Under the pieces are notes generated by a model that was not told where the DNA came from, searched no databases, and was given only the letters and a program-made list of their open reading frames with translations. Position numbers and translations under genes: made by a program. A stretch of DNA of 64,000 bases from an uncultured Eubacteriales bacterium (lineage in GTDB: Bacteria > Bacillota > Clostridia > Oscillospirales > Acutalibacteraceae): contig ONFG01000005.1 in assembly GCA_900317025.1 (NCBI GenBank), positions 28,567-92,566 on the forward strand. The letters are read 5' to 3'. Positions 17,356 to 24,882 of the stretch are shown one piece after another; within the stretch, counting starts at the first letter, position 1, and every line of letters starts with the position of its first letter.

Positions 17356-19119
17356 ATGGATATTTTTTCGATATTTACCTTGTTTGGAGGTCTTGCGTTT
17401 TTCCTTTTCGGAATGAACACGCTGTCGAGTGGCCTTGAAAAGATGGCAGGCGGACGTTTGGAGTCGCTGCTGAAAAAAGCGACCTCAAAGCCGTTCCTAG
17501 GAATGCTCCTCGGTACAGCCATCACCGTTGCGATACAGTCGTCTTCGGCGGTAACGGTCATGCTCGTCGGTCTTGTAAACTCCGGCATCATGAACCTGAG
17601 CCAGACCGTAACGGTAATTATGGGTTCCAACATCGGCAAGACCGTAACGGCATGGATCCTCAGCCTTTCGGGTATCCAGAGCGACAACTTTTTCCTTCGG
17701 CTTTTAAAGCCCGAATCGTTCTCGCCTCTGCTCGCACTGATAGGCATCCTGTTTATCATGGTGTCTAAGTCAGACCGCAGAAAGAGCATGGGTACGATCC
17801 TCGTCGGCTTCTCGATCCTCTTCTACGGAATGGAAATGATGGCAGACTCCGTAGGGCCGCTTACCGAAAACGAGAAGTTCAAGCACATTCTTACAATGTT
17901 CTCGAACCCCATACTTGGCGTACTCGTCGGTACCGTCTTCACCGCGATCATTCAAAGCTCCGGTGCTTCGGTCGGTATCCTCCAGGCGCTTTCGCTCAAC
18001 GGCGCCGTCTCATACGGCACCGCGATCCCGATCATCATGGGGCAGAATATCGGTACGTGTATCACGGCAGTCATCTCCGCTATCGGCGTAAATAAAGACG
18101 CAAAGCGAGTTTCCGTTATACACATCTCGTTCAACCTGATCGGTACGCTCTTCTATCTGACGCTGTACTGCATCATCGACTGGCTGATCGGAATACCGTT
18201 CTTGGATAAACCAATCGACGTCTTCGGCATCGCCGTTGTCCATACGATCTTCAATATCGCGACGCTCCTGCTGCTCTACCCGTTCAGCAAGCAGCTTTTA
18301 AAACTCGCCTACCTCGTCGTAAAAGACAACAAGGAAGACAGCGACGCCGACGCGGTCTACAGCTTCATCGACGTTCGTCTTCTCTCGACGCCCTCTGTCG
18401 CTATCAGAGAGTGCAACTCAAAGTGCAAGAAAATGGCGCACATCGCCAAGGATACGACAATCAGCTCCATGGCGCTCGTAAAAGCCTATGAGGAAAAGAG
18501 CGCGAAGGAGATAGCCGCAAACGAAGACCTTCTCGACCTTTACGAGGACAAGCTCGGAACGTACCTCGTTCAGCTCTCCGGTAAGGCGCTTTCTGAGCCG
18601 GACAACGCCAGCGTTTCGCGCCAGCTCCATACGATCGGTGACTTCGAGCGCATCGGCGACCACGCCATGAATATTCTCGAGGCGGCGGAAGAGATCCACG
18701 AAAAGAAGCTCCACTTCTCAGAAAAAGCCCGCAAGGAGCTTGACGTTCTCTTCAACGCGCTCACCGAGATACTCGAAACCACGACCGACGCCTACTGCCA
18801 AAACAGCGTAAAGACGGCGCGCCTGGTCGAGCCGCTTGAAGAGGTCATTGACGACCTTATCCTAGAGATCAAAACGAAGCACATCCAGCGCCTTAAACAG
18901 GGCGAGTGCTCGATCGAGCTGGGATTCGTCCTGTCCGACCTGCTCACCGACTGCGAGCGCATCTCCGACCACTGCTCAAATGTGGCTATCGCCATCATCG
19001 AGACGAGCCAGTACACCTATGACGCCCACGAGTATCTCAACGTCGTAAAGCGTGCAGGAAATAAGGAGTTTGAAAGCGAGTACGACAGCTTTAAAGAAAA
19101 ATATAAAATCGAAGCTTAA
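17356..19119 (+). CDS. Na+/phosphate symporter with C-terminal PhoU-like domain
   Basis: A 587-residue protein. The membrane part (about 1-310) has two inverted Na/Pi-cotransporter repeats, each with the QSS signature (AIQSSSAVTVMLVGL near 55-70 and AIIQSSGASVGILQAL near 195-210) and a GxNIGT/K motif (GSNIGKTVTAW, GQNIGTCITAV). The cytoplasmic part (about 345-580) is two PhoU-like three-helix bundles containing ERIGDHAMNI and ERISDHCSNVA. This is the bacterial NptA-PhoU fusion type. It should import phosphate, with the PhoU part presumably gating or sensing. AAAGGA precedes the ATG. The gene is monocistronic between its promoter and two terminators. Confidence 0.93.
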   Translation: MDIFSIFTLFGGLAFFLFGMNTLSSGLEKMAGGRLESLLKKATSKPFLGMLLGTAITVAIQSSSAVTVMLVGLVNSGIMNLSQTVTVIMGSNIGKTVTAWILSLSGIQSDNFFLRLLKPESFSPLLALIGILFIMVSKSDRRKSMGTILVGFSILFYGMEMMADSVGPLTENEKFKHILTMFSNPILGVLVGTVFTAIIQSSGASVGILQALSLNGAVSYGTAIPIIMGQNIGTCITAVISAIGVNKDAKRVSVIHISFNLIGTLFYLTLYCIIDWLIGIPFLDKPIDVFGIAVVHTIFNIATLLLLYPFSKQLLKLAYLVVKDNKEDSDADAVYSFIDVRLLSTPSVAIRECNSKCKKMAHIAKDTTISSMALVKAYEEKSAKEIAANEDLLDLYEDKLGTYLVQLSGKALSEPDNASVSRQLHTIGDFERIGDHAMNILEAAEEIHEKKLHFSEKARKELDVLFNALTEILETTTDAYCQNSVKTARLVEPLEEVIDDLILEIKTKHIQRLKQGECSIELGFVLSDLLTDCERISDHCSNVAIAIIETSQYTYDAHEYLNVVKRAGNKEFESEYDSFKEKYKIEA

Positions 19120-19131
19120 CGCTTAAAACAA

Positions 19132-19170
19132 AAACACCGACCCGCAGAAATCGAGTCGGTGTTTTATTTT
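19132..19170 (+). terminator. Rho-independent terminator
   Basis: ACACCGAC/GTCGGTGT stem followed by TTTATTTT, directly after the symporter gene. Confidence 0.9.
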
Positions 19171-19200
19171 ATCAACATACTATAAGCACAGTGTGAAAAA

Positions 19201-19230
19201 AAGAGAACCGCAAACCGCAGTTCTCTTTTG
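19201..19230 (+). terminator. Second terminator-like hairpin
   Basis: AAGAGAAC/GTTCTCTT stem with a CG-rich loop and a short T-run, 30 bases after the first. It could serve as a backup. Confidence 0.6.
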
Positions 19231-19231
19231 A

Positions 19232-19374
19232 TCTTATACTAATTTCAAATTAAATGCTTTAATTTGAAATCAGCGTGCCGCGCACGCTGATGCCGCGCAA
19301 AGCGCGTCATGCCATCTCATACAAACTCAACTAAAAAGCTTTTCACGCTTTTTAGTTGAGTTTAGTATTAAAGC
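19232..19374. repeat. Multi-hairpin interspersed repeat, copy 3 (inverted)
   Basis: The same element as at 12-168 and 3074-3226 but in the opposite orientation. Here the first block is a long near-perfect hairpin (CTCAACTAAAAAGC against GCTTTTTAGTTGAG), and the element lacks the small GCGCC/GGCGC hairpin found in the other two copies. The ends again read TATACTAA and TTTAGTATTA. It accounts for most of the 350-base gap after the symporter gene. Confidence 0.75.
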
Positions 19375-19438
19375 TTTTTTCTAAAAGCAGCACAATTGGT
19401 TCGCCGCAGCCGTAAAATCATCGTTCCACTCTAACTAA

Positions 19439-19470
19439 GTGTGCGTACTGCCTGCGCCCGCTCGGGCGCC
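19439..19470 (+). repeat. Short GC-rich repeat (GTGTGCGTAC core) with hairpin
   Basis: GTGTGCGTACTGCC, identical to 14 bases at 17146, followed by a perfect GCGCCCG/CGGGCGC hairpin ending just before the 19472 stop codon. Confidence 0.5.
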
Positions 19471-19471
19471 T

Positions 19472-19765
19472 TTATTCGTTTCCTCTGAGGTAGCGTTTGA
19501 GCCATGCTTCGGCGATGTCGATCGAGACGAAAAGCCCCTTCTTCGTTGCCGTCTTGATAACTCTCTTGCGCTTGCTTACGTTAGGGTCTGTCGTGATGAG
19601 CTGTATCTGCACATCATCGGGCAGCTCCAGATCTTCATAAGGCTTCTTTGTTTCCACCGTCAGACAGACGATGTACTTGTCGGCGGGATCGCCGTAATAG
19701 ATCTTATCGCCGCTGCGCACGAGCGGCTTGTTTTTGTAAATGAGTCCTGCGTTCTGAGGCATCAT
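19472..19765 (-). CDS. Conserved-looking small protein next to IreB, unknown
   Basis: A 97-residue soluble protein with no signal peptide or membrane segment. It is mostly predicted beta strand (GLIYKNKPLVRSGDKIYYGD; YIVCLTVET; VQIQLITTD) with a helical end (IDIAEAWLKRYL). I do not recognise the family. It lies 47 bases downstream of the IreB gene with its own AGGAGG, so it probably belongs to the same transcript and may share the Ser/Thr-kinase signalling context; that is inference. ATG at 19765 or 19762 are both possible. Confidence 0.7.
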   Translation of the reverse strand: MMPQNAGLIYKNKPLVRSGDKIYYGDPADKYIVCLTVETKKPYEDLELPDDVQIQLITTDPNVSKRKRVIKTATKKGLFVSIDIAEAWLKRYLRGNE

Positions 19766-19812
19766 TGTTCCTCCTTCATTACATCATATCGGGCGGCAAT
19801 GCACCGCTCCGG

Positions 19813-20061
19813 TCAGTTTACGTCTAGAAACGACTTAACAAGGATCTCGAGAAGATCATCTCTGTCGATCTTTCTGATAATATTCCTCGCCTGCTTGTGG
19901 GTCGTAATGTAAGAAGGGTCTTCGGATACTATGTAACCTACGATCTGATTTACCGGGTTGTAGCCCTTCTCTTTGAGCGCGTCATACACCGCAGTGAGCG
20001 ACGCCTTTATCCCCTCATCATTGTCAGATAATGAAAACACTCTTGTTCTGTCGTCAGCCAT
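19813..20061 (-). CDS. ireB: IreB-family regulatory phosphoprotein
   Basis: An 82-residue protein with the strongly conserved IreB/UPF0297 block: SLTAVYDALKEKGYNPVNQI, GYIVSEDPSYITTHKQARN, IIRKIDRDDLLEILVKSFL. In Enterococcus IreB is phosphorylated by the PASTA kinase IreK and affects cephalosporin resistance; the kinase is not in this window. The ATG at 20061 follows AAGGAAAGGA; an upstream ATG at 20097 precedes that site. The N-terminus (DDRTRVFSLSDND) is shaped like the region carrying the phosphorylated threonines in the Enterococcus protein. Confidence 0.94.
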   Translation of the reverse strand: MADDRTRVFSLSDNDEGIKASLTAVYDALKEKGYNPVNQIVGYIVSEDPSYITTHKQARNIIRKIDRDDLLEILVKSFLDVN

Positions 20062-20101
20062 CAAATACCATCCTTTCCTTTTCAACGATTCATACATATC
20101 A

Positions 20102-20130
20102 ATTATACTTCATTCACAACAAAATTACAA
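20102..20130 (-). promoter_or_regulatory. Sigma-A promoter for ireB
   Basis: Minus strand TTGTAA, 17-base spacer, TATAAT. Confidence 0.75.
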
Positions 20131-20166
20131 CCGCTATTTATAAATTTTTTATAAATTATAAAGCAA

Positions 20167-20191
20167 CCGGCCGCCCGTTTTGAGCAGCCGG
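20167..20191 (-). terminator. Terminator of the CpXC gene
   Basis: CCGGCTGC/GCGGCCGG stem (one G-U pair) followed on the minus strand by TTGCTTTATAATTT, just after the stop codon at 20205. Confidence 0.65.
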
Positions 20192-20204
20192 AGAGTTTTT
20201 ATCG

Positions 20205-20864
20205 TTACTTGTTCTTTTTGTAGCGGTAGAGTGCGTTTCTCGCCCAGTCACGCCCTATGCGGCGGAAGCTCCTGTCTGCCGGAGCGTCGTCGGCAGATCT
20301 CGCAACGCCTGCGCTCTTTTCGTAGATCTCGAGGCGCGTCGTCTGAACGAACTGCTCGCCCTCGTCGCCTACAAAGAACGTAAAGCCGATTCTGTCCTCC
20401 TCTGCGCTGTACTTCGAGAAGTAGCCGCCTGTTACCTCTTCGCCCGTACGCTTCTCGACAACGTCCTTCAGCGCTGCCTTTACGACTTCGATCACCCTGT
20501 CGTCAAGACCGGACTCGAAGATGTGGATCTTCTCCTTCAGCTCGTTGAAGCTGCTTACAAGGCGGCGTGTAATCGGCTCAAGGCTGCCATACTCCTTTTC
20601 AAGAGTTTCATCGGTCAACTTTTCGCGGTCAACGTCGGGTATGTAGTAGACCATGAACTTATTTTTCATATCGTTGTAAAGCAGCGGGTACTTCAGCTGC
20701 GCCTCATGACCGCAGTCGCTGCAGCAAAAATGAAGCAGTTCGCCGCTTAAAAGCTGCTCTCTGAACTGCGGGTCGGTCGTTGCGTTTACGGTCTTGTAGA
20801 CCTTTATCTCGTTATCCCGGCCGCACTTGGGGCAGGTTATTACCTTGGTTCCTGTGTTGGACAT
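20205..20864 (-). CDS. CpXC-domain protein
   Basis: A 219-residue cytoplasmic protein with two Cys pairs near the N-terminus (ITCPKCGRDN and FCCSDCGHEAQL), a probable zinc site, followed by YPLLYNDMKNKFMVYYIPD, which is the pattern of the CpXC domain. The C-terminal half is helical and charged and ends in a basic patch. The family's function is unknown. The ATG at 20864 follows GGGAG; the frame extends upstream to 20972 without a suitable ribosome binding site. Confidence 0.85.
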   Translation of the reverse strand: MSNTGTKVITCPKCGRDNEIKVYKTVNATTDPQFREQLLSGELLHFCCSDCGHEAQLKYPLLYNDMKNKFMVYYIPDVDREKLTDETLEKEYGSLEPITRRLVSSFNELKEKIHIFESGLDDRVIEVVKAALKDVVEKRTGEEVTGGYFSKYSAEEDRIGFTFFVGDEGEQFVQTTRLEIYEKSAGVARSADDAPADRSFRRIGRDWARNALYRYKKNK

Positions 20865-21014
20865 ATCGTTACACTCCCTGTCTGAAAATTTCCATTCGTG
20901 AACAAACGAGCCTTTGCTTCGACACAAAGTCCCATGATCCGCCTTTATATGTACCATTATAACATAAATCACACCGATTTGTACATAGTTTTAAAAAAAT
21001 TAATTCTTTACATA

Positions 21015-21043
21015 TTGACCTGGAGCAAATTTTTGGTTAATAT
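21015..21043 (+). promoter_or_regulatory. Sigma-A promoter for the 21108 gene
   Basis: TTGACC, 17-base spacer, TAATAT. Confidence 0.7.
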
Positions 21044-21107
21044 ATATATTAGAGGTATTTGGAATTTCCGAATTACAGAAGTTTTTAACACAAAGGAGAT
21101 CATAAAT

Positions 21108-21884
21108 ATGAGTATTTACAACGACCTAAAAAAAGCATTCGTATCGACTCTGGACATCATTGCCGACAAAACGTCGACTCAGGCTCAGAAAAGCCGCCTC
21201 GTGACCGTGATGAAAAACGAGGAAAAGATCGCTAACCAGGCTTACGTTGCACTCGGAAAATATCTTTACAGCTCATTGAGAGACGGTATGCCCGAAGACG
21301 TTGAGCAGCTTTGCGCCGTTATCGACGCTTCCAAGGAGCGTATGACAAGAGCGCAGGATATTTACCGTGAGGTCATTCGCCAGGAGGAGATCAACTCCGA
21401 GATCGGCAGGACCGAGGTCAAGGAGAACTTCCGCAAGGTAAAGGAGCCGATCGTCGCAGGCGCTGTCAACACCGCGGCAAAGGCTTCCGTTATTGTGAAG
21501 GATACAGCAAAGGATACAGCCGCAAAGGCCGAAACGCTCAAGGCAGCGGCAGCGGAGAGAGCCGAGGATATCAAGGCTAAGATGCACAAGGAAAAAGAAG
21601 CTCTCGCCAAGGAAGCAGATGAGATCATCGAGGACGCTTCCGCAGCAGCAGAGGATACCGAGGCTATCGAAAGCGCCGTTCTGGAGGACGCAGCTCCCGA
21701 AGCAGAACCGGCAGCAGAGACCGAGCCGGAAAAAGATGACGACGATGTCCCCATGCCCGTAGAGATGATCTCCGAGGAGGAGTTCGAGGAGAACGAGGCT
21801 GTCGTTAAGCCGATCGAGAAAAGCAACCCGATCACAAAGGCTAAGAAGCTCAAGGACATCATGACAAAGAAGGACGAGGAGTAA
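21108..21884 (+). CDS. Helical, Ala/Glu-rich cytoplasmic protein, unknown
   Basis: A 258-residue protein with no signal or membrane segment. Residues 1-105 form a charged helical domain (DLKKAFVSTLDIIADKT; MKNEEKIANQAYVALGKYLY). Residues 120-175 are an 11-residue-type amphipathic repeat (VKDTAKDTAAKAETLKAAAA), reminiscent of LEA or apolipoprotein helices. The tail is very acidic (EPEKDDDD) and ends in a Lys-rich stretch. I know no family. AAGGAGAT precedes the ATG. It is followed 11 bases later by the MIF gene and is co-transcribed with it. Confidence 0.75.
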   Translation: MSIYNDLKKAFVSTLDIIADKTSTQAQKSRLVTVMKNEEKIANQAYVALGKYLYSSLRDGMPEDVEQLCAVIDASKERMTRAQDIYREVIRQEEINSEIGRTEVKENFRKVKEPIVAGAVNTAAKASVIVKDTAKDTAAKAETLKAAAAERAEDIKAKMHKEKEALAKEADEIIEDASAAAEDTEAIESAVLEDAAPEAEPAAETEPEKDDDDVPMPVEMISEEEFEENEAVVKPIEKSNPITKAKKLKDIMTKKDEE

Positions 21885-21895
21885 GGAGGTTCGCT

Positions 21896-22234
21896 ATGCC
21901 TTTCATTGACTGCAAGCTCAACGTCGACATCTCGAAGGAGCAGGAAACCGAGCTGAAGGACGAATTCGGCAAGGCAATCGAGCTGATACCCGGCAAGTCC
22001 GAGAATTGGCTCATGGTGAACATACAGCCGAAATGCGCTCTCTACTTCAGAGGCAGCAACGAAAAGCCGACGGCGATGGTCAGCGTCACTGTTTACGGTA
22101 GGGCTAATCCCGCCGCCTACGACGTATTGACCGACAGGCTCAACCGTATTCTTTCAAATGTCGCAAACATTGAAGAAATGTACGTAAGCTACGGCGAAAC
22201 GAACAATTGGGGCTACAACGGAAGCAACTTCTAA
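21896..22234 (+). CDS. MIF-family tautomerase homologue
   Basis: A 112-residue protein beginning Met-Pro, the free N-terminal Pro2 that acts as catalytic base in the macrophage migration inhibitory factor/tautomerase family. GKSENWLMVNI supplies the conserved Lys region near residue 34, and the ending NNWGYNGSNF matches the MIF C-terminal NxGWNxSTF pattern. Length equals that of typical MIF (about 115). It has no signal peptide. Activity would be keto-enol tautomerisation of a phenylpyruvate-like substrate. AAGGAGG precedes the ATG. A terminator follows at 22261. Confidence 0.9.
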   Translation: MPFIDCKLNVDISKEQETELKDEFGKAIELIPGKSENWLMVNIQPKCALYFRGSNEKPTAMVSVTVYGRANPAAYDVLTDRLNRILSNVANIEEMYVSYGETNNWGYNGSNF

Positions 22235-22260
22235 TCCGCACCATGATTTCATAACATCAA

Positions 22261-22297
22261 CGCCCATGCGCAGGCTGTCTGTGCATGGGCGCTTTTT
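22261..22297 (+). terminator. Rho-independent terminator
   Basis: CGCCCATGC/GCATGGGCG stem followed by CTTTTT. Confidence 0.9.
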
Positions 22298-22310
22298 AAC
22301 GATCCGGCGC

Positions 22311-22341
22311 AAAAACAATGCCCCGCCGAAGCGGAGCATTG
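22311..22341 (-). terminator. Terminator of the pilus operon
   Basis: On the minus strand CAATGCTCCGC-TTCG-GCGGGGCATTG followed by TTTTT, just downstream of the pilC stop codon. Confidence 0.88.
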
Positions 22342-22363
22342 GTATCTTTTGTATTTAGTTTTA

Positions 22364-23623
22364 TCACTGAGAGGACTCTGCGACAACGCCGTACATACCG
22401 AACATCGGCATTACGATAGAAACCGCAACGACACCTACGATGCCTGCTACGATAATGGTCATTGCAGGAGTCATAGCGTCTGTAAGTCTCTTTGTTGCTT
22501 CGTCGGCCTGCTCCTGATAGAGATCTGCCATCTTGTGCATTGAGTCGGAGAACATACCGGACTCCTCACCTACACGTACCATCGAAACGAGGATCGTATC
22601 GAAAATCGGGTAGTGGCTCATTGAAACGTTGATCGGAGTACCGATCTTAACATCCTCAATAACCTGTGAAAGACAATCCTGCATGAAGAGATTCGTTACA
22701 ACGTCACGGGAAAGCTCAAGCGCACGAAGGATACTAACGCCTGCATCGGTAAGCGTTGACATGATGTTGCAGAAACGAGCGATGTATGTAGTTCTCATAA
22801 CGTCGCCGATGATCGGGATCTTAAAGAGGTGCTCGGCGATCCACATTGCGAAGCTGTCGTTATGGTGAAGCAGGAAGCGGAAACCGTAAACAATGCCCAG
22901 CACAATAATAAGCACGAGCCACCAGAAGTCAAGCATGAAGTCCGAAAACGCCATTACCATCTTGGAGATAGCCGGCAGGTCGGAGCCAAAAGCCGTAAAT
23001 ACCGATGCGAATGACGGAAGTACGAACATGGACATTACAATGATCATGGCGAGCGTCAAGCCCATAAGGAAGAGAGGGTACATCATCGCACTCTTGATCT
23101 TACCGGAAAGCGTAAGCTCACGGTGCATGATATCGGCTGCGTTCTCAAACGCGGTATCAAGACGACCGTTTGCCTCGCCGGCTGCAACAAGGCTGATTAC
23201 GATAGTCGGGAAAGCCTTGAAGGAACCCATCGACTGGGATAGCGGGACACCGTTGTAAAGCTCGGAGCTGATGATCGTCAGGATCTGCTTCATGTCTTTG
23301 TCAGCCTCGGTATCGAGAAGCACTTCCATCGACATTGAAAGCGAAATACCTGATTTCATCATGATCGCCATCTGGTTGAGCGTTGTAAGTACCTTTTTCT
23401 TCGCGATCTCACGGTCGTGCGGATCTTTAACGCCGAAGTCACGCTGCCAGATAGGAAGATCGGACTGGTCGCCGCCCTGAGACGGGTCTTTGTACTCGCT
23501 GATCTCGAGAGCCGTCATGCCTCGCTCAGCGAGGATTCGCTTTACCTCGTCACGGCTCTCGGCGGTAACTTCACTTCTGTATTTTTTATTTTTGCCGTCA
23601 ATGGCAAGATATGAATATTTCAA
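22364..23623 (-). CDS. pilC: Type IV pilus inner-membrane platform protein PilC
   Basis: Membrane platform on which pilins are assembled, 419 residues. It has two GspF/T2SSF domains (about 75-200 and 275-400), each ending in helices: MYPLFLMGLTLAMIIVMSMF near 185, WWLVLIIVLGIVYGF near 240, and MTPAMTIIVAGIVGVVAVS near the end. Signature segments include MAIMMKSGISLSMSMEVL and FCNIMSTLTDAGVSILRALE. The start is TTG with GAGGTGA seven bases before. It is the last gene of the pil operon, 11 bases after pilT. Confidence 0.93.
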   Translation of the reverse strand: MKYSYLAIDGKNKKYRSEVTAESRDEVKRILAERGMTALEISEYKDPSQGGDQSDLPIWQRDFGVKDPHDREIAKKKVLTTLNQMAIMMKSGISLSMSMEVLLDTEADKDMKQILTIISSELYNGVPLSQSMGSFKAFPTIVISLVAAGEANGRLDTAFENAADIMHRELTLSGKIKSAMMYPLFLMGLTLAMIIVMSMFVLPSFASVFTAFGSDLPAISKMVMAFSDFMLDFWWLVLIIVLGIVYGFRFLLHHNDSFAMWIAEHLFKIPIIGDVMRTTYIARFCNIMSTLTDAGVSILRALELSRDVVTNLFMQDCLSQVIEDVKIGTPINVSMSHYPIFDTILVSMVRVGEESGMFSDSMHKMADLYQEQADEATKRLTDAMTPAMTIIVAGIVGVVAVSIVMPMFGMYGVVAESSQ

Positions 23624-23634
23624 TTTCGGTCACC

Positions 23635-24732
23635 TCACCTGCGGTTGTTGTTCATGTATGAAGGAACCTGTGCGCCCGGCTGTCCGGGAGCTGCCTCCTT
23701 TGTGCCAACGTCGAAGCTGTACTCTCTTGCTGTCTGGGCGTTGATAAAGCCTCTGTCGAAGAGCATCTGGATACTCTTATTTCTCGTGATCATGCCGGAG
23801 CCCTTGCTCGTCTCGATGACCTGCTCGATCATGGAAATCTTATTCTCACGAATAAGGTTGGAGATAGCACTGTTTACGAACATGATCTCGAATGCGCCGA
23901 TACGGCCGGGAACATCCGATCTCGGGAGAAGTCGCTGCGATACAACGCATTTGAGCGACGTCGAGATCTGACCGAGCGCCTGACGCTGCTGAGCTGCGGG
24001 GAACATATCGACGAGACGGTCAATCGTCTTTGCCGCACCCTCGGTATGAAGCGTCGAGAAAACAAGGTGACCTGTCTCTGCGGCGGAAAGTGCGATCGAA
24101 ACGGACTCAAAGTCACGGATCTCACCGATCTGGATAATATCTGGGTCTTCACGAAGTACGGCACGAAGAGCGGTGTGGTAGGAGCGACTGTCAGGGCCGA
24201 TCTCACGCTGGTTGATAACGCAGCCGATCGGGCGGTGAAGGTACTCTACCGGATCTTCGATAGTTACGATGTTGAGATTGCGCTCTCTATTGATCTGATG
24301 AACGATAGCGGCAAGCGTTGTCGATTTACCGGAGCCTGTCGGGCCGGTTACGAGAACAAGACCTTCCTTCAGCTCGAGGATCTTGGCGATAGAAGCCGGA
24401 AGATTGAGCTGATCAAGCTCAGGCGTAGTTTCGTTGATAACTCGCATTACGAGCGAAGCGCCGTTTCTCGTTCTGAAAGCATTGATTCTGAAACGGCTGA
24501 CGCCCTCGATAGTTGCCGCGCCGTCGACGTCGCACGTTTCCATAAAGAGATCGAAGCGCTCTTTATTAAGCACCTGGCTTATCATGTAGGTAACGTCTTC
24601 GTCGGTAAGCGGATCGCCCTCCCAATACCTCATGGTACCGTGAAGACGGTAAGCCGGACAGTTACCCGATGACATATGGATATCGGAGCAGCCTGCCTCA
24701 ACGGCCTCCTTTACCATTGCAAGAAAATCCAT
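23635..24732 (-). CDS. pilT: Type IV pilus retraction ATPase PilT
   Basis: Hexameric ATPase that depolymerises the pilus, 365 residues. The N-terminal PAS-like domain is followed by Walker A GPTGSGKSTTL (130-140), an Asp box (VTIEDPVEYLH), Walker B (DPDIIQIGEIRD) and a His box (TGHLVFSTLHTEGA). A C-terminal region with PGRIGAFEIMFVNSAI corresponds to the PilT AIRNLIRE-type segment (SNLIRENK). The ATG at 24732 follows GGGGGAAA. The Gln/Gly/Pro-rich tail ends in NNNRR. Presence of PilT implies retractile pili, that is twitching or DNA uptake. Confidence 0.93.
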   Translation of the reverse strand: MDFLAMVKEAVEAGCSDIHMSSGNCPAYRLHGTMRYWEGDPLTDEDVTYMISQVLNKERFDLFMETCDVDGAATIEGVSRFRINAFRTRNGASLVMRVINETTPELDQLNLPASIAKILELKEGLVLVTGPTGSGKSTTLAAIVHQINRERNLNIVTIEDPVEYLHRPIGCVINQREIGPDSRSYHTALRAVLREDPDIIQIGEIRDFESVSIALSAAETGHLVFSTLHTEGAAKTIDRLVDMFPAAQQRQALGQISTSLKCVVSQRLLPRSDVPGRIGAFEIMFVNSAISNLIRENKISMIEQVIETSKGSGMITRNKSIQMLFDRGFINAQTAREYSFDVGTKEAAPGQPGAQVPSYMNNNRR

Positions 24733-24882
24733 CAATATTTCCCCCATTCAAGGTGGCATACACCCGCTGCGGGCGGGAGATACCTTTTTGTTAAAAGATT
24801 ATAGTTTATTATACCATATTATTTGTAAATTTACAACAATGAAGTTGCGAATTTACGCAATATATATGATTTTTTACCAAAA

